Source: Betaproteobacteria bacterium
GTDB lineage: Bacteria > Pseudomonadota > Gammaproteobacteria > Burkholderiales > JAHFRG01
NCBI GenBank assembly: GCA_023258935.1
Contig: JAHFRG010000073.1
Span: forward strand, 1 to 7,894
Direction: 5' to 3'
DNA length: 7,894 nucleotides
The position numbers and the translations under genes were made by a program. Positions 6,387-7,894 of the stretch are shown here, piece by piece. Position 1 is the first letter of the stretch; each line of letters opens with the position of its first letter. The notes beneath the pieces are model-generated. The model saw nothing but the letters and a program-made list of their open reading frames with translations. It did not search any database and had not been told where the DNA came from.

Positions 6387-6402
6387 TGTGATTAAATTCA
6401 AT
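6387..6402 (+). promoter_or_regulatory. CRP/FNR-family-like site immediately upstream of hemF
   Basis: TGTGA-N6-TCAAT: the left half matches the CRP pattern perfectly and the right half 3 of 5. Read as an FNR/ANR site (TTGAT-N4-ATCAA) over 6388–6401 it matches 8 of 10. It shares TGTGATTA with the site before dusB. It overlaps the candidate extended -10 at 6389–6397 and ends 2 bases before the start codon, so any bound regulator would be expected to repress. Which family member would bind is not decidable here. Confidence 0.35.
6389..6397 (+). promoter_or_regulatory. Candidate extended -10 element for hemF
   Basis: TGATTAAAT fits an extended -10 (TGN followed by TTAAAT, 4 of 6 to TATAAT). No good -35 lies 16–18 bases upstream; TTGTCT (6372–6377) is only 14 bases away. 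Transcription would begin at or within a base or two of the hemF ATG, giving a nearly leaderless message, consistent with the missing Shine-Dalgarno. Confidence 0.25.
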
Positions 6403-6404
6403 CT

Positions 6405-7313
6405 ATGGACTTCGACGCAGTCAAAAGTTATCTCCTGGAATTGCAGTCGCGCATCGTCGCGCAGCTTGAGAAAATTGACGGCAGGCCGTTTCGTGTCGTT
6501 TTTTGGGATCGTCCTATGGGCGGTGGCGGTATCAGCTGCGTAATTGAGGAAGGCCAGGTATTCGAGCGCGGCGGAGTGAATTTCTCGCATGTGCATGGCG
6601 AGAAGCTTCCGTCATCTGCGACCGCATCACGCCCCGAACTGGCAGGCCGCGCATTTGAAGCTATGGGCGTTTCGGTCGTCATGCACCCCCGCAACCCGAA
6701 TATACCTACCGTACATTTAAACGTGCGGTTTCTATGCGCTCACCCCCGTTCCTCGGAAGTTGCACCCGATGTATGGTGGTTCGGCGGTGGTATGGATTTA
6801 ACGCCCTACTACGGCTTTGAGGCGGATTGCGTGCATTTCCACCAAACTTGCAGGGATGCGCTCGCCCCTTTCGGTAACGAGTATTACCCGCGCTTCAAGA
6901 AATGGTGCGACGAGTATTTTTTCATCAAGCACAGGAACGAGCCACGCGGCATCGGCGGTATATTTTTCGATGACTTCAATGAACTTGGTTTTGAAAAAAG
7001 CTTCAAGCTCATGCAAAGCGTCGGCGATCATTTTTTACCTGCCTATTTGCCAATTGTGGAGCGCTGTATGAATACAGCCTACGGCGAGCGCGAGCGCGAC
7101 TTCCAGGCCTACCGCAGAGGGCGTTATGTGGAATTCAATCTGGTTTACGATCGCGGCACGCTTTTCGGCCTGCAATCCGGCGGGCGTGCCGAATCCATAC
7201 TGATATCACTGCCTCCGAATGTAAAATGGCGTTATGATTGGAAGCCTGAATCAAAAAGCCTTGAAGAAAAGTTATACAAAGAGTTTTTGATTGCACGAAG
7301 CTGGGTTAATTGA
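6405..7313 (+). CDS. hemF: Oxygen-dependent coproporphyrinogen III oxidase HemF
   Basis: Aerobic heme-pathway enzyme that oxidatively decarboxylates coproporphyrinogen III to protoporphyrinogen IX using O2. 302 residues; E. coli HemF has 299. Signature stretches: GGGG (39–42), VFERGGVNFSHVHG (52–65), MHPRNPNIPTVHLNVRF (93–109), WWFGGGMDLTPYY (124–136), HFHQTCRD (144–151), KKWCDEYFFIKHRNEPRGIGG (165–185 in two adjoining blocks), FFDDFN (187–192) and RRGRYVEFNLVYDRGT (237–252). Histidines at 94, 104, 146 and 176 correspond to those reported as important in E. coli HemF. The ATG at 6405 aligns with the family N-terminus; the bases before it hold no Shine-Dalgarno. Preceded by a 146-base regulatory-looking gap and followed 25 bases later by the psiE-like gene, probably in one operon. 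Confidence 0.97.
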   Translation: MDFDAVKSYLLELQSRIVAQLEKIDGRPFRVVFWDRPMGGGGISCVIEEGQVFERGGVNFSHVHGEKLPSSATASRPELAGRAFEAMGVSVVMHPRNPNIPTVHLNVRFLCAHPRSSEVAPDVWWFGGGMDLTPYYGFEADCVHFHQTCRDALAPFGNEYYPRFKKWCDEYFFIKHRNEPRGIGGIFFDDFNELGFEKSFKLMQSVGDHFLPAYLPIVERCMNTAYGERERDFQAYRRGRYVEFNLVYDRGTLFGLQSGGRAESILISLPPNVKWRYDWKPESKSLEEKLYKEFLIARSWVN

Positions 7314-7338
7314 GCCATTTGTCTCTATTGGATTAACC

Positions 7339-7761
7339 ATGATGAACTATAAAACTGATCGTATCCAAAAAATCGGCAGCATTCTGGTAGACGTATTTCA
7401 TTACCTTGCATTGTTTGTTATCGGCGCCACCATTGTTTGGTCGGCCATATATGAATACATCCGTATTATGCAAAGCGGACATGCGGCTTTGGAGAATATT
7501 CTGTTGCTGTTTATATACCTTGAGTTGGGAGCAATGGTAGGCATCTATTTCAAAACGCATCGTCTGCCTGTGCAGTTCCTGATCTATGTCGCAATTACCG
7601 CTCTTTCACGGCATTTGGTCGTTGATGTGCAGAAGGTATCAGATACTTATCATCTGTATCTGCTGCTGAGCATAACAGGAGCGATCGTGATACTGAGCTT
7701 CGCATTATTGATATTGACATATGCCGCCAGCAAGTATGGGCGGCCGGAGGACGACGCCTAA
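7339..7761 (+). CDS. psiE: PsiE-family (phosphate-starvation-inducible) small membrane protein
   Basis: A 140-residue inner-membrane protein; E. coli PsiE has 136. About four hydrophobic segments are visible, near residues 13–37, 51–71, 79–96 and 106–128, with a charged C-terminus (SKYGRPEDDA). Family resemblance is clearest at 57–96, where LFIYLELGAMVGIYFK, a short basic link, and VQFLIYVAITALSRHLVVD parallel the E. coli segment ending in ITAIVRLIIVD. The biochemical function of PsiE is not established. ATG 7339 is preferred over the in-frame TTG at 7291: it gives the family length, avoids a 23-base overlap with hemF, and has a weak Shine-Dalgarno TTGGA (7328–7332) 6 bases upstream. A second ATG at 7342 is equally possible. 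The gene looks more AT-rich than its neighbours by eye, common for membrane proteins. Its link to phosphate here rests on homology and the Pho-box-like repeat. Confidence 0.8.
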   Translation: MMNYKTDRIQKIGSILVDVFHYLALFVIGATIVWSAIYEYIRIMQSGHAALENILLLFIYLELGAMVGIYFKTHRLPVQFLIYVAITALSRHLVVDVQKVSDTYHLYLLLSITGAIVILSFALLILTYAASKYGRPEDDA

Positions 7762-7768
7762 TATATTT

Positions 7769-7894
7769 TTAACGCCCTTCAAACTCGCACAGCGCAACTA
7801 CGCTGTGGCCGAGCTTCTCCAACCGCTTGCGCCCGCCCAAATCGGGCAAATCAACCACAAATGCGCAGCCGACAATCCGGCCGCCGGTTTTCCC
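7769..7894 (-). CDS. apt: Adenine phosphoribosyltransferase Apt (C-terminal 41 codons; 5' end outside window)
   Basis: Purine-salvage enzyme that makes AMP from adenine and PRPP. Reading the minus strand from the window edge, 41 whole codons run to TAA at 7769–7771. The peptide begins GKTGGRIVGCAFVVDLPDLG, continues GRKRLEKLGH, and ends ALCEFEGR; the CAF-(V/I)-(V/I)-DLPDLGG-K-L segment and the CEFEG ending are the standard C-terminus of bacterial Apt (about 170–180 residues in all). The PRPP-binding motif lies beyond the window. It is convergent with psiE, with 7 bases between stop codons, so there is no room for a separate terminator. Confidence 0.9.
   Translation of the reverse strand, partial: GKTGGRIVGCAFVVDLPDLGGRKRLEKLGHSVVALCEFEGR

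Noticed and set aside
7291..7338. Upstream TTG start for the PsiE-family gene, overlapping hemF by 23 bases.
   Set aside because: It would add 16 residues not expected in the family; ATG 7339 gives the normal length and has a weak ribosome site at the right distance.
7739..7770. GGCG…CGCC arms at the end of psiE followed by TAATATATTTTT, resembling a rho-independent terminator between psiE and apt.
   Set aside because: The stem is only about 4 base pairs with a 12-base loop inside the coding region, and the T-tract is interrupted; too weak to annotate.
1..7894. A mobile element, phage remnant, toxin–antitoxin pair, defence system or CRISPR array.
   Set aside because: All long conserved frames are recognised core metabolic or cellular genes, and no terminal repeats, spacer arrays, integrase or transposase sequence were seen.

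Overview
This window looks like a core chromosomal region of a betaproteobacterium. The gene content and order point that way: pepP–ubiH, a translationally coupled dusB–fis pair, then purH, purD and hemF. The protein sequences are also closest to betaproteobacterial types as I remember them, possibly the Nitrosomonadales/Gallionellales side. No search was run, so the lineage is an inference.

Layout, left to right. (1) 1–626: the C-terminal half of proline aminopeptidase PepP, whose end overlaps the start of a UbiH-family flavin hydroxylase (616–1764). This is the familiar pepP–ubiH arrangement for ubiquinone synthesis. (2) 1765–1908: a gap holding a candidate promoter, then a strong inverted repeat that also matches the CRP-family site pattern, just before dusB. 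(3) 1909–3158: dusB (tRNA dihydrouridine synthase) and fis (nucleoid protein), with stop and start codons overlapping as TAATG. (4) 3249–4811: purH, the bifunctional enzyme for the last two steps of IMP synthesis. (5) 4812–4980: a gap with two inverted repeats, one nested and one simple, that could fold in RNA. (6) 4981–6258: purD, an early enzyme of the same purine pathway. (7) 6259–6404: an AT-rich gap with phased direct repeats, one pair built like a Pho box, and a CRP/FNR-like half-palindrome. (8) 6405–7761: hemF (oxygen-dependent coproporphyrinogen III oxidase) and a small PsiE-family membrane protein. (9) 7769–7894, minus strand: the last 41 codons of apt (adenine phosphoribosyltransferase), convergent with psiE and only 7 bases from it.

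All the main plus-strand genes are housekeeping enzymes with intact signature residues. PurD and PurH serve de novo purine synthesis and Apt serves purine salvage. UbiH and HemF both use molecular oxygen, for quinone and heme synthesis, which fits an aerobically respiring organism. I see no mobile element, CRISPR array, tRNA, rRNA or defence system. The points worth a second look are in the gaps: the Pho-box-like repeat ahead of an operon containing a PsiE homologue, two CRP/FNR-like sites, the structured purH–purD spacer, and several genes without a Shine-Dalgarno sequence. I do not see a previously undescribed system here.
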